64,000 nucleotides of DNA from Bradyrhizobium erythrophlei (GTDB lineage Bacteria; Pseudomonadota; Alphaproteobacteria; Rhizobiales; Xanthobacteraceae), in the NCBI GenBank assembly GCA_900129675.1, contig FSRD01000001.1, positions 485,501-549,500 of the forward strand, in the 5' to 3' direction. Position 1 is the stretch's first letter. Each line of letters opens with the position of its first letter. Shown here piece after piece: positions 18,162-26,807 of the stretch. A program made the translations under genes and the position numbers. The notes under the pieces are model-generated. The model had not been told where the DNA came from. It searched no databases and saw only the letters and a list, made by a program, of their open reading frames with translations.

Positions 18162-18446
18162 ATGACCCGAGCAACTTTACCGTACGGCAGACTTCGTACC
18201 GCGGAAAACGACGCATTGCCACATGAGCGGTTGGTGACCTTCATGGCAAACCGAAGCCCAGGTCGGACCTATATGAGCCTGATCAGCCGCGAGTTTGGCC
18301 TCAAGCCTCACCAGCGGAAGGACCTTCAGAAGATGTTACGCGACGAAAACCACGCCACAACGCTGGCACTCAAAGGTTTGGGCGTCACGTATGGATCGGA
18401 AGGCAAAGGTAAGGGAGCGAAGAGCTTCCTTGTGAAAGCCGCGTAG
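18162..18446 (+). CDS. Small basic hypothetical protein (94 aa)
   Basis: A basic protein with a helical middle (MSLISREFGLKPHQRKDLQKMLRDE) that could be a small DNA-binding helix-turn-helix, and a Gly-Lys-rich C-terminus (GSEGKGKGAKSFLV). It is divergent from the 79-residue gene and is followed at once by a strong terminator, which supports real transcription. No family is recognised. Confidence 0.55.
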   Translation: MTRATLPYGRLRTAENDALPHERLVTFMANRSPGRTYMSLISREFGLKPHQRKDLQKMLRDENHATTLALKGLGVTYGSEGKGKGAKSFLVKAA

Positions 18447-18455
18447 CAAAATAAA

Positions 18456-18502
18456 GGCCGCACCAGAGGCTCCGACATGGAAACCCTTTGTGCGGCCATT
18501 TT
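18456..18502 (+). terminator. Terminator of the 94-aa gene
   Basis: GGCCGCAC and GTGCGGCC arms with a long loop, followed by ATTTTTGC. The A-rich 5' side allows function in both directions. Confidence 0.75.
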
Positions 18503-18702
18503 TGCTTCAGAAGCAGGTCGTGTTCGTACCTATGCCGTTGGGCGTCGTGTTGCAGTGGAGCATGGGTTGATCTAACTGCCATGGTAGGGCTCAGCCGATA
18601 CGTGCGGCCAAGAGCGCTTCGATGTCACACCCCGCCCGTTGTGCCCAATGGTCTGCCCCTCCCCCAAGGCTTCCACTACGGGATGATGCCTACGCGGCCA
18701 CA

Positions 18703-18732
18703 AGCAAAAACCCCGGCAGTTTCCCACCGGGG
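18703..18732 (-). terminator. Terminator of porin copy 2
   Basis: On the minus strand, CCCCGG / CCGGGG arms are followed by a T-run (GGGGTTTTTG). Same type as the hairpins after the other porins. Confidence 0.8.
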
Positions 18733-18763
18733 CCTTGTCTTATCCTAGATCAGACGATCAGGA

Positions 18764-20347
18764 TCAGAAGTTGCGCTGAACGCGGACGTTCAAGCTGACG
18801 GTGTCCTGGTCCTTGTACTCGTACAGGGCGGTCGGCTTCGGAGCCGACGGAGTCAGAACGGCCGCACCGGTGAACTTCTGGTCGAGATGGAACCACATGA
18901 CTTCAGCCGAGAACGTCAGGTTCTTGACGGGAGTCCAACGGGTGACCACGCCGAGCTGCGAGACGTTGAAGTCGGGGTTGCAGCTGAAGTCGGCGCTGAC
19001 GACCTTGCCCGCGGTGTAGACCGCGCAAATCTCAGCCTTGGCAGTTCCGTCATAACGGACACCCGAATAGCTGCCGAACAAGCTGGACGACCAGTACGGA
19101 TCCCAGTTGTGGTTGAACGCACCACGGACACCCCAGGCAGTCGTCAGCTTGAGCGATCCGTCACCGCCGAAGATTGTCGGCAGATAGACGGCATCCGTCG
19201 TCGCACCGAAACCGACGCTCTGGTAAGCACCTAGACGGTTGGTGCTGCCGAACATCGCGAAGCTCGGCGAGGTGGCGCTGGTGGAGATCACCTGCTTGGT
19301 GTCACCCTTAGCGTAGGTCGCGTCGATCTTGAAGTCGTCGCCGGCACCGGTCGGGATGTTCTTGATCTGCAACGCAGCCATCACCGCACCGCCCCACTTG
19401 GTCTCGGGGTGGCCAGAGATTTCCGACAATGCGTTCGCAGATGCGCCTGGAAGGCCAATGCCGCCAGCCGGAGCCGGAAGCGTGTTCAGGATGTTGTAGG
19501 AGCCGGAGACTTCATGCGCTGCCGCCGAAATCTGGAACAGACCCCAAGCCTGATCGATGCGGATGTTGCCGACGACGTCGGGAGAATGCACGCCGGCGTA
19601 AGCGTTGGCGATAGCACCGGTCCCACTGAGTCCCGTCGACAGGTTGGCGACAACGGTGCGGTTGAACACGACCGGATCATCGAGACCGATGGTGCCCGAC
19701 ACGCCGTTGCCGAACTGCGCGGTGTACTGGATGTTGTTCACGCCGGTGACGGTGTCATGACCGCCGAGCAAGAACGAGGTGTTGTTGCCCGGATAACCAT
19801 TCCACGGCGTTGCGAAGGCCGAGGACGACTTACCGAAGGTGAAGCCGGCGAACTGGATGAACACGTACTCGACCGCGACGTAGCCTTCGCCGGGCTGGTA
19901 CAGCAGGCCGGTATTGGTACCGGCGCTCCCCGAGCCCGTGAACACGGCCGGGTTGACCGTGTTGTTGCCCTGGGTACCGAACTGGAAGTCGGCCTGACCG
20001 AAGGTGCGGACGACGCCGTATTCAGTGGCGGTGCGGGTATCGACCGTCAGCGCCATACGGGAACGGGCGGCGAAGTAATCGCGGTAGCGATTGCCCTGGC
20101 CGAGATCCCCTGACCACGCCGGCTGGTCGTAGATGCTGCCGTTGAACGTGGTGTCAACGCGCAGATAACCACCCAGCTTGATGCAGGTGTCGGTGCCCGG
20201 AATGTAGAAGAAACCAGCACCATACAGGGAGCAGATCCTCACGTATTCGACCGCTTTGGCCTTTACGGGAAGATCGGCCGCCTGCGCCCCACTCATGGCG
20301 ATAAGACCCGCCGCTGAGCCGAGGATAAGGCTCTTAACCATCTTCAT
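18764..20347 (-). CDS. Porin copy 2 (intact, 527 aa)
   Basis: A trimeric outer-membrane porin of the Rhizobiales Porin_2 type. The signal peptide [23 protein letters not shown] is followed by the family start [13 protein letters not shown]. Two cysteines flank the loop YIPGTDTC in the first strand region, and the C-terminus ends with the aromatic residue needed for barrel assembly (VRVQRNF). It would allow passive entry of small hydrophilic solutes. Ribosome-binding site GGAGG lies seven bases before the ATG. It differs from copies 1 and 3 only in scattered surface-loop positions, for example around SGTGAIANAYAG. A long leader with a conserved hairpin lies upstream. Confidence 0.95.
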   Translation of the reverse strand: MKMVKSLILGSAAGLIAMSGAQAADLPVKAKAVEYVRICSLYGAGFFYIPGTDTCIKLGGYLRVDTTFNGSIYDQPAWSGDLGQGNRYRDYFAARSRMALTVDTRTATEYGVVRTFGQADFQFGTQGNNTVNPAVFTGSGSAGTNTGLLYQPGEGYVAVEYVFIQFAGFTFGKSSSAFATPWNGYPGNNTSFLLGGHDTVTGVNNIQYTAQFGNGVSGTIGLDDPVVFNRTVVANLSTGLSGTGAIANAYAGVHSPDVVGNIRIDQAWGLFQISAAAHEVSGSYNILNTLPAPAGGIGLPGASANALSEISGHPETKWGGAVMAALQIKNIPTGAGDDFKIDATYAKGDTKQVISTSATSPSFAMFGSTNRLGAYQSVGFGATTDAVYLPTIFGGDGSLKLTTAWGVRGAFNHNWDPYWSSSLFGSYSGVRYDGTAKAEICAVYTAGKVVSADFSCNPDFNVSQLGVVTRWTPVKNLTFSAEVMWFHLDQKFTGAAVLTPSAPKPTALYEYKDQDTVSLNVRVQRNF

Positions 20348-20746
20348 GTTAAACCTCCAAGTTGTCTTTGTACAAAGGGTTGTACAAAGTGATAAGCATG
20401 CCCGCGAAAAAAGCGTTGCCGATCAACGCATCCTCGTAGCGAAGGTGGACTTAAGCGAACCACCTAAAACGGGACGACCTCGGGATGCCCCCCTCCGTCG
20501 CTGTTCCATAAGAGACGAAGGCTTGTGATCACGCAACAAAAGAGAGCATTGTTTTCAGCCAGCTATGGCGTTTTCGGGCAAATGTTGCACAAATATCACG
20601 TACCCGTGAGCGCTACGGCGCAGCTAACCTGTTGATTTTTTGGATAAAATTCTCCCTCTAATCAACTGACTGAAATCTGCGCAGCCGGCACCGGAACGCG
20701 TGCAAGTCCGGAGGATCGGAAAATACCGGCGATAGAATCAGTGCTC
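20348..20746. other. Porin 2 leader and promoter region
   Basis: No gene. The part at 20421-20499 is similar to the leader of porin 3, sharing GATCAACGCATC, a small hairpin and CCCCCCTCCGTC. The rest shows no recognisable feature. Confidence 0.5.
20444..20464 (-). promoter_or_regulatory. Conserved porin leader hairpin, copy 2 version
   Basis: Plus-strand GGTGG and CCACC arms flank ACTTAAGCGAA, about 97 bases upstream of the porin start. The core GACTTAAGCGA is identical to the copy 1 site. Confidence 0.5.
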
Positions 20747-21034
20747 TCAGCGCGCAAGCGACGGAAAATGTGTCGAGACACTATCTCTGGTTATTCCATG
20801 CATGCTGCACCGTTCCACCAACCGTGAAGTTGCTCGGAAAAGTGTCGGCCTGCCATTTCTGGCGGCACTCCACAGCTCTGGTACGCCGGGATAGCCGACG
20901 AAGGTTTCTAAGAGACGTTGTCGCTCCAGGGAGCCTAAAAGATTTCTGAATACGCCCGGGTCCACCCCCGCTGCGCGAACCGCAATATCGAAAGCTCGCG
21001 CCGTCCGGCGATTCGTCTGGGAGATCGTCTCCAC
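20747..21034 (-). pseudogene. N-terminal relative of the polymerase-like protein, truncated
   Basis: A 95-residue frame. Its second half aligns with residues 1-65 of the polymerase-like protein at 15356: GYPG, then FRAT, a cysteine, HGIT (HGVT in the other) and a final V-x-x-HF share order and spacing. It then ends at SLAR-stop without palm motifs. It is therefore probably the stub of a second, deleted copy of that gene. An independent short protein with the same N-terminal domain cannot be excluded. Its orientation is opposite to that of the complete gene. Confidence 0.5.
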
Positions 21035-21208
21035 GACGCAATCGAAGCTTCTTGAAAAAATGGACTTTCACTACGACGCGCGCATGATCGGTGCACGGTC
21101 AAAACGACGCGACGCGTCTGAACCTGGAGCCGAAATCGCATAGCCAAGACCGACACAAACCTCCTAACGCAGGAGGGATGAGAGTTTTCACCTGCTCGGA
21201 ACGCGCGC

Positions 21209-24200
21209 ATGACTCCGAAGGCAGAGCCACCGCCAATCGGGCCTAAATTGGCCCTGCTGAGACAGCTGATCGTGGGCGCTTCCCTGGCGCTGGCGGCATC
21301 ACATCCTGCCGCTGCGCTCGATTCAGTATCCATGCAGCTCAAATGGAAGCATCAGTTTCAGTTCGCTGGCTACTATCAGGCGCTTGAGCAAGGCTTCTAC
21401 CGCAACGCGGGTCTCGATGTCACCATCCGCGAAGGCGGTCCCGGTATCGACGTCTCTGAAGCAGTTGCCGGTGGGAAGGCGGATTTCGGGGTCTGCAGCG
21501 CGAGCGTTCTGCGTGAATGGAGCATGGGCCGCCGGCTGGTCGTGCTGGCCGCCATCTTCCAGCGTTCCCCGGCCGTCATCCTGGTCGCGCGCCGGGCTGA
21601 TATCAGCAACGTGTCGGAACTGCGCGGCCGTACGCTGATGGACACGCCGGGAAGCGATGAGATCGCCGCAATGTTGAAGCGCGAAGGGGTCGACTATCAA
21701 GCCCTGCCGCGCGTCGATCACGAGGGAAACCCGCGCGATCTCCTGGCCGGCCGGGCCGATGCCATGATCGCCTACAGCACCAGCGAACCTTTCGTCCTTG
21801 AACAGCTCGGCGCGGCCTACCGCACCTTCGCGCCCGCCGCATCCGGCATCGATTTTTACGGCGACAACCTGTGCACCTCCGAAGCGGAGGTGAAAGCCCA
21901 CCCGGACCGGGTCGCGGCGTTCAAGGCGGCCACCGTGAAAGGCTGGGCCTACGCCCTCGCGCATAAGGAGGCGACGGTCGATCTGATCCTGAGAACCTAT
22001 TCGGCAAAAAAGAGCCGCGAGGCCCTGCTGTTTGAGGCGGAGCAGACGGAGATATTCGTCGGGCGCGACCCCGACCGGATCGGCGAGCAGGATCCTGCAC
22101 GCTGGCGAAGCATCGCCGCGACCTACCGACAACTCGGGCTGCTGACTGACGATACGGTGCCCGCGGCCCTGATCTACGACGCAAATGACGGCAGCCTGCG
22201 GCGCTGGTTGATCCCGCTGCTGCTCGTGCCCGTCGGATTGGCGACTGCGGCTGTGGTCGGGTACCGAAATCGCCGCTCTCTGCGGGGCACAGTGGTCCGA
22301 CGGGGCGCGCTTCGGTTGGTCGCGGCGATGGGGCGGCCAAGGCTGAGCCTGATCATGTCGTTGCTGTTCATCGGCCTCAGCATTCCCGTTCTCATTTTCA
22401 TCCTGATCTACAATTACAACAAGAACTCGGCCGGCATGGTGGCGATCCTGAACGACGCGGTCGCGCAGACCAGCCAGGCCGGCATCGAGCGCACCGAGAA
22501 TTTGATCGAGAGCACGGAAAGCCCGCTCCGCTTTCTCGCCGAAGTGGCGTCCGCCGATCCCGGCTATTTCCGCACCGAGCAAAGCCGTGATCTGTTGTAC
22601 CGCACGCTGACATCGGCCGCGCATATCGACGCCATCTACGTCAGCTTCGAGGATGGCTATCATCGGGTCGTGACGCGAATTGACGAGGATCGCCGGCGCG
22701 CGGATCCCAAGATCCCGGCGGCCGCGAACTGGCACTCCAGCTACATCGATGCAATCACCTTTGCCTTGCGACGGGTGCGCCATCGCACCTTCTTCGACAT
22801 ATGGCCTCATGAAGTCGGAAAATACGATGTCGGCACCGAAAGCGACATCCGCACCTTGCCTGGCTATCAGGCCGCCAAAACAACACGGACGCTCGCCGTG
22901 ACCGAGCCTTCCGTGAATCCTGATACCGGCTTTCCCATTATCTCTTTGCGGATTCCGATCTTTCGCGGCGTCGAATTCCTTGGCTGCGCATCGGCCAACA
23001 TAACCGTGGACGTCCTGTCCCACTTTCTCGACGAGCACCGCACCAGCGCACACAGCACCACCCTCATCGCCGACCGCAACAACGGCAAGATCATCGCCTT
23101 CCCGGACAAGCAGAAGGGCGTTCGCATCGAGAAGGGAGCCCTCAAGATCGCAACCCTGGCTGATATCGACGATCCCGACGTGCGCGAGGCTCATCGCCAG
23201 CGTGCCCGAACCGGCGCTGACAGGTTCACCTTCCAGTCACCGACGAGCGGAGAGGATCTGATCGCGGCCTTCGCCAATTTCCCGGGTGGCTTCGGTCAAC
23301 CCTGGCAGGTGATCACGTTGACGCCGATCGACGATTTCGTGGGCACGTTGAAGAAGACCAATCGATTGATGATGGTCGTCATCATTGGTCTCACCATGGT
23401 CGAGTTGTTCTTCATCTTTTTCGCCTCTCGCCGGCTGTCGCGTCCGGTCGAAAACGTGTCCCGGCAGTTGCAGGACATCGAAAGCCTCAATTTTGATACA
23501 CCCGCGCGTCCACCATCGAATATCCAGGAGATCGCGAAACTGGAATCGGCGGCTTCGCTGCTGCGAACGTCGCTGAAATCATTCTCTTCCTTTGTCCCAC
23601 TGGACGTGGTCCGCCAACTCATCAAGTCGGGCATTCCGCTGACCCTGGGCGTCGAGCCGCGATTCCTCACCGTGTTCTTTTCCGATCTGGAGAACTTTTC
23701 CAGCCACTCCGAGACCCTCGCCCCGGACGACCTTCTGGTCCAGATATCGACCTATCTCGAGGAAGTCTCGTCTGCGATCTCGGAAGAGGGCGGCACCGTC
23801 GATAAGTTCATCGGCGATGGCGTCATGGCATTCTGGAATGCCCCGGCTCAACGCCCCGACCATGTTCTACGCGCCTGCGCCGGCGCGTTGCGGGCGGCGC
23901 GCCGCATGGAACGCGTCAACGACACCTGGGAGGCGGAAGGTCGGCCGCGAATCCACATCAGGATCGGGCTCAATTGCGCCCACGTCCTTGTCGGCAATGT
24001 CGGGTCTTCGAACCGGCTGAGCTACACGGCCCTGGGGGACGGCGTGAACGTTGCCGCCCGCCTTGAAGGCATCAACAAGCAGTTTGGCACCACTATCTGC
24101 ATCAGCGACAGCATCTACGACCAGGCGAAGGCCGACATACTCGCGCGGCCGATCAAGCGGGTTCAGGTAAAGGGCCGCAAGACCAGGTTTATGGTCTATG

Positions 24201-24451
24201 AATTGCTCGCTATTCGCACCTGTGACGATCCGGACCTGAAGGTCCGCGATCGCGATGAGGAACTGAGCGCGATGACCTGGCAGGCCTCGCAAAAGTTCGA
24301 GACTGGCAATTTTCCTGCAGCAGAGCGTGCCTACCGTGACATCCTGAACGAGTTTCCCGAGGATTCCCTAGCGAAGTTCATGATGGCGCAATGCGCGGGA
24401 AAACGAGGATCAGATCTTGCCGTCATTGCCCCCAACCGTGACGAGAGCTGA
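21209..24451 (+). CDS. Membrane sensor adenylate/guanylate cyclase with periplasmic NMT1-type binding domain
   Basis: A 1080-residue multidomain receptor. A signal peptide ends near AAALDS. Residues 37-310 form an NMT1/THI5-like (NitT/TauT) solute-binding domain (MQLKWKHQFQFAGYYQALEQG). Membrane helices follow near 332-350 and 380-402, then a Cache-like extracytoplasmic domain (about 425-690), a third helix near 719, a HAMP region and a class III cyclase domain (about 805-1000). The metal-binding aspartates are in FFSDLENF and FIGDGVMAFW, purine-site Lys and Asp in VDKFIGD and LGDGVNVAARLE, and a transition-state Asn/Arg pair in NVAAR. The C-terminal 60 residues look like a TPR. It presumably couples a periplasmic ligand to cyclic nucleotide production. 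It has no partner operon. Confidence 0.9.
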   Translation: MTPKAEPPPIGPKLALLRQLIVGASLALAASHPAAALDSVSMQLKWKHQFQFAGYYQALEQGFYRNAGLDVTIREGGPGIDVSEAVAGGKADFGVCSASVLREWSMGRRLVVLAAIFQRSPAVILVARRADISNVSELRGRTLMDTPGSDEIAAMLKREGVDYQALPRVDHEGNPRDLLAGRADAMIAYSTSEPFVLEQLGAAYRTFAPAASGIDFYGDNLCTSEAEVKAHPDRVAAFKAATVKGWAYALAHKEATVDLILRTYSAKKSREALLFEAEQTEIFVGRDPDRIGEQDPARWRSIAATYRQLGLLTDDTVPAALIYDANDGSLRRWLIPLLLVPVGLATAAVVGYRNRRSLRGTVVRRGALRLVAAMGRPRLSLIMSLLFIGLSIPVLIFILIYNYNKNSAGMVAILNDAVAQTSQAGIERTENLIESTESPLRFLAEVASADPGYFRTEQSRDLLYRTLTSAAHIDAIYVSFEDGYHRVVTRIDEDRRRADPKIPAAANWHSSYIDAITFALRRVRHRTFFDIWPHEVGKYDVGTESDIRTLPGYQAAKTTRTLAVTEPSVNPDTGFPIISLRIPIFRGVEFLGCASANITVDVLSHFLDEHRTSAHSTTLIADRNNGKIIAFPDKQKGVRIEKGALKIATLADIDDPDVREAHRQRARTGADRFTFQSPTSGEDLIAAFANFPGGFGQPWQVITLTPIDDFVGTLKKTNRLMMVVIIGLTMVELFFIFFASRRLSRPVENVSRQLQDIESLNFDTPARPPSNIQEIAKLESAASLLRTSLKSFSSFVPLDVVRQLIKSGIPLTLGVEPRFLTVFFSDLENFSSHSETLAPDDLLVQISTYLEEVSSAISEEGGTVDKFIGDGVMAFWNAPAQRPDHVLRACAGALRAARRMERVNDTWEAEGRPRIHIRIGLNCAHVLVGNVGSSNRLSYTALGDGVNVAARLEGINKQFGTTICISDSIYDQAKADILARPIKRVQVKGRKTRFMVYELLAIRTCDDPDLKVRDRDEELSAMTWQASQKFETGNFPAAERAYRDILNEFPEDSLAKFMMAQCAGKRGSDLAVIAPNRDES

Positions 24452-24557
24452 GCCATAAAACTGCAGCTGCTTGTGTTTCGAACCGGTTGTGTGCACCGAA
24501 AACCTTAAATCCGACCATACTGGTGATGAAGTCCGCCAAGGATGGCGCGTGAATTGA

Positions 24558-24716
24558 TCACACCGGTCCGCTGAACCGGACGAGAAACCGGCGCATCCTT
24601 TTGACCAACGTTGTCGTGTGGCGAAGGGTCTCCCTTTGGGCTTCGATACCCAGACCGGAACGACCCTGCTGCGAAATTGAAACGCGGATGTAAACGATAA
24701 GCGGCTTGTCGGTCAC
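24558..24716 (-). pseudogene. Truncated serine recombinase remnant
   Basis: Starting from a GTG, the frame encodes TDKPLIVYIRVSISQQGRSG then LGIEAQR, nearly identical to the N-terminus of the complete recombinase at 17011-17682. It then runs into unrelated sequence and stops at 52 residues. The catalytic serine context is kept (RVS), but the rest of the catalytic domain and the DNA-binding end are missing. An inverted repeat similar to that upstream of the complete gene precedes it. Confidence 0.8.
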
Positions 24717-24754
24717 GACTGCCCTCACATGATGACTTGTGGACAACGGACGAT

Positions 24755-24779
24755 TTGGAATCGTAGCGATTCCGTTTTG
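24755..24779 (-). promoter_or_regulatory. Inverted repeat upstream of the recombinase remnant
   Basis: Plus strand reads TTTGGAATC-GT-AGCGATTCC followed by GTTTTGC. The arms GGAATCG and CGATTCC are perfect over seven bases. It matches the site at 17746-17769 apart from the two central bases and one inserted base. Confidence 0.45.
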
Positions 24780-24837
24780 CATACCTCATCGCCTGCATTC
24801 TGCACTCGGACCGCAAATCGGTGAGCACAAAGAAAAA

Positions 24838-24861
24838 CCCCCGGCAGTTTCCTGCCGGGGG
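24838..24861 (-). terminator. Terminator left behind by a porin gene
   Basis: CCCCCGGCAG, TTTC, CTGCCGGGGG with an A-run on the left, which is a T-run on the minus strand. It is identical in sequence to the hairpin of porin 3. Confidence 0.8.
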
Positions 24862-24890
24862 CTCTCCTACAGAATTTTCAGACGAACGGA

Positions 24891-25014
24891 TCAGAAGTTG
24901 GGCTGAACGCGAACGTTGAGAGCAACGGTGTCCTGGTTCTTGTATTGGTAGACGGTCGTCGGCTTGGGAGCCGCGGCAGCCAGAACCGAGGTACCGGTGA
25001 ACTTCTGGTCGAGG
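24891..25014 (-). pseudogene. 3' fragment of a fourth porin gene
   Basis: The last 41 codons of a porin remain: KFTGTSVLAAAAPKPTTVYQ and the end NVRVQPNF. Compare KFTGAAVL and NVRVQRNF in the intact copies. Homology stops abruptly at about 25014, some 45 bases before tRNA-Phe. The 5' nine-tenths of the gene is absent, so a deletion or recombination ended here. Confidence 0.85.
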
Positions 25015-25057
25015 CTTTCACTCGGAAAGTCCTTGGCTACGGCAGGACCGAACTTGG

Positions 25058-25133
25058 TGGTGCCCAGGGGCGGGATCGAACCACCGACACTGCGATTTTC
25101 AGTCGCATGCTCTACCAACTGAGCTACCTGGGC
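25058..25133 (-). tRNA. tRNA-Phe (GAA)
   Basis: On the minus strand a complete 76-base cloverleaf is seen: acceptor GCCCAGG/CCTGGGC, D-arm GCTC/GAGC, anticodon stem TGCGA/TCGCA with loop CTGAAAA (anticodon GAA), T-arm GGTGG-TTCGATC-CCGCC, and an encoded CCA end. It marks the right edge of the mosaic accessory region. Confidence 0.95.
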
Positions 25134-25526
25134 ATTTCCCTGCGGCCATGGCCCGGGAGCGCCGGTTTATAGTCAGGCTGGGCGGCTGTGTCCACCTCGC
25201 TTCGCCTTTGGCTACGCGAGGCGCAGCCTCGTTTCGGGGTTTCTCACAAACTATTGAAAACAAAAATCTATTTGGCTCAGCGAGCAATCCGGCTCGGGGG
25301 AATTGCATACTCGACAAGTAATCCCGGAGAAAGATAGTTCCTGCAAGGTGGGGGTTACTATCGGGCCGCCCGGCCACCATGACTCATGCGCGTTGATGTC
25401 GTCTCCAAATCCGGCGGCAACCAAGGCATCCCTCAATCGCGTTTAGCCAGATCGACGGCCCGCCCCAGCGCGTTGAGGTCGCCGTGGCTCAGCTTTAGGC
25501 GCAGCGGATTCGTTCGCAGCGCCCCC
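25134..25526. other. Non-coding stretch after tRNA-Phe
   Basis: About 390 bases upstream of the tRNA in its own direction. No gene, array or clear terminator is visible. It must hold the tRNA promoter. Confidence 0.4.
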
Positions 25527-26510
25527 TCAATTCTCCACCCTGATCTTCGCCTCCTGGATCACCGGGCCCCATTTGTCGATTTCCGATTTCAGGAAGACCG
25601 CCAGCTCCGCCCGGGTTGAGCCTTTCGGGTTGGCGCCGAGTTCCTCGAACCGGGTCTTGACCGCGGGATAGACCAGCGCGGCGTTGGTGTCGGCGTTGAT
25701 TTTGGCGATCACGTCCGGCGGCGTCCTGATCGGCACGAAGAAGCCGAACCACGAAAACACGTCGAAGCCGGGGACGCCGGATTCGGCGATGGTCGGGATG
25801 TCAGGCACGACGGACACGCGCTCCTTCGTCGTCACCGCGAGCGCGCGCACCTGGCCACCCCTCGCGTGCTGCAGGATCGAGGGCATGTTGTCGAAGATGA
25901 CGTCGACGCGGCCGGGAATGAGGTCATTGATCGCCGGAGCGCCGCCGCGATAGGGGATGTGCGTCATCTCGACTTTGGCGAGCCGCTTGAACAGCTCGCC
26001 GCTCAGATGCAGCGTGGTGCCGTTGCCGGACGAGGCGTAGGTGACCTTGCCGCGGTTGGCGTTGCAGTAGGCGATGAACTCCTGGACGGATTTGGCCGGC
26101 GAGGAATTCGGCACGCACATCAAATTGGGCTGGGTGATCAGCATCGTCACCGGCGCGAAATCGGCGACGGAATCGTAGGTCAGCGACGGGTAGAGAAACT
26201 GGTTGGTGGCCATCCCAGGACCTGCGATGAAGATGGTGTAACCGTCGGCGTCGGAATGGGCGACCATGTCGGCCGCGATGTTGCCGCCGGCGCCCGGCTT
26301 GTTCTCGATCACCACCGACTGGCCCCAGACCTCCTGCAGGCGGTTGCCGACCAGACGCGCGGTGATATCGGTCGAGCCGCCCGGCGTGAACGGCACCACG
26401 ATCCGCACCGGCTTGACCGGCCAGTCGGCGGCAAGGACGCGCAAGGCGAGAATCGAAGGCGCGGCCACGGCGGCAGCCGTGAGGCCGGCAAAACGGCGGC
26501 GATTCAGCAT
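25527..26510 (-). CDS. Bug-family (TctC-type) periplasmic solute-binding protein
   Basis: A 327-residue tripartite-tricarboxylate-transporter receptor of the Bug family. A Tat-like or Sec signal (RRRFAGLTAAAVAAPSILALRVLA) is followed by the family opening WPVKPVRIVVPFTPGGSTDI and conserved ENKPGAGG, HIPYRGGAPAI and PDVIAKINADTN. Such proteins bind small carboxylates with very high affinity. No TctA/TctB membrane genes are near, so it is an orphan receptor like most Bug proteins. The gene next on the same strand is yacG, more than 100 bases away and unrelated in function. Confidence 0.92.
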   Translation of the reverse strand: MLNRRRFAGLTAAAVAAPSILALRVLAADWPVKPVRIVVPFTPGGSTDITARLVGNRLQEVWGQSVVIENKPGAGGNIAADMVAHSDADGYTIFIAGPGMATNQFLYPSLTYDSVADFAPVTMLITQPNLMCVPNSSPAKSVQEFIAYCNANRGKVTYASSGNGTTLHLSGELFKRLAKVEMTHIPYRGGAPAINDLIPGRVDVIFDNMPSILQHARGGQVRALAVTTKERVSVVPDIPTIAESGVPGFDVFSWFGFFVPIRTPPDVIAKINADTNAALVYPAVKTRFEELGANPKGSTRAELAVFLKSEIDKWGPVIQEAKIRVEN

Positions 26511-26615
26511 GGGACGAGTCCTCCGGCAGGAACCGCCCGATTGCCTCGGGTCGTGCTGTTGCCGGGAGTGTGGAGACAGGCTCCGATTAAATCAATGCGC
26601 CTAAAGCGGGATGCC

Positions 26616-26807
26616 CTATTCCGCGTCTTCCTCGTCGTCCTTACCCGGAATAATGTAGGAGCCGGACAGCCAGCGGTTCAGATCAACATCCCGGCAGCGC
26701 GGCGAACAGAACGGCAGCGTCGGGCTGGAGGCCGGCTTGCCGCAGATCGGGCAGTGTTTTGCGACCGCCTTGCCGGCGCCCGCATCGTCTGGTGGCTTAG
26801 CTGGCAT
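26616..26807 (-). CDS. yacG: DNA gyrase inhibitor YacG (zinc-binding)
   Basis: A 63-residue protein with the YacG zinc knuckle: CPICGKP early and [19 protein letters not shown] later, four cysteines in all, and an acidic tail. In Escherichia coli YacG binds GyrB and blocks gyrase. Its start overlaps the end of maf by 11 bases, a common alphaproteobacterial pairing, so the two are cotranslated. Confidence 0.93.
   Translation of the reverse strand: MPAKPPDDAGAGKAVAKHCPICGKPASSPTLPFCSPRCRDVDLNRWLSGSYIIPGKDDEEDAE

Larger units (their letters stand above)
18447..18763. other. Convergent intergenic region with two terminators
   Basis: Between the small rightward gene and the leftward porin 2. Apart from the two hairpins listed separately nothing recognisable is seen. 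Confidence 0.6.

Noticed and set aside
21323..23194. Open frame of 623 codons opposite the sensor cyclase
   Set aside because: No motif; the opposite strand encodes clear NMT1 and Cache-like domains.
25058..25133. tRNA-Phe as the attachment site of the integrase at 13.2 kb
   Set aside because: I could not find a repeat of the tRNA 3' end near the integrase, so the link is not supported, although the tRNA borders the mosaic region.
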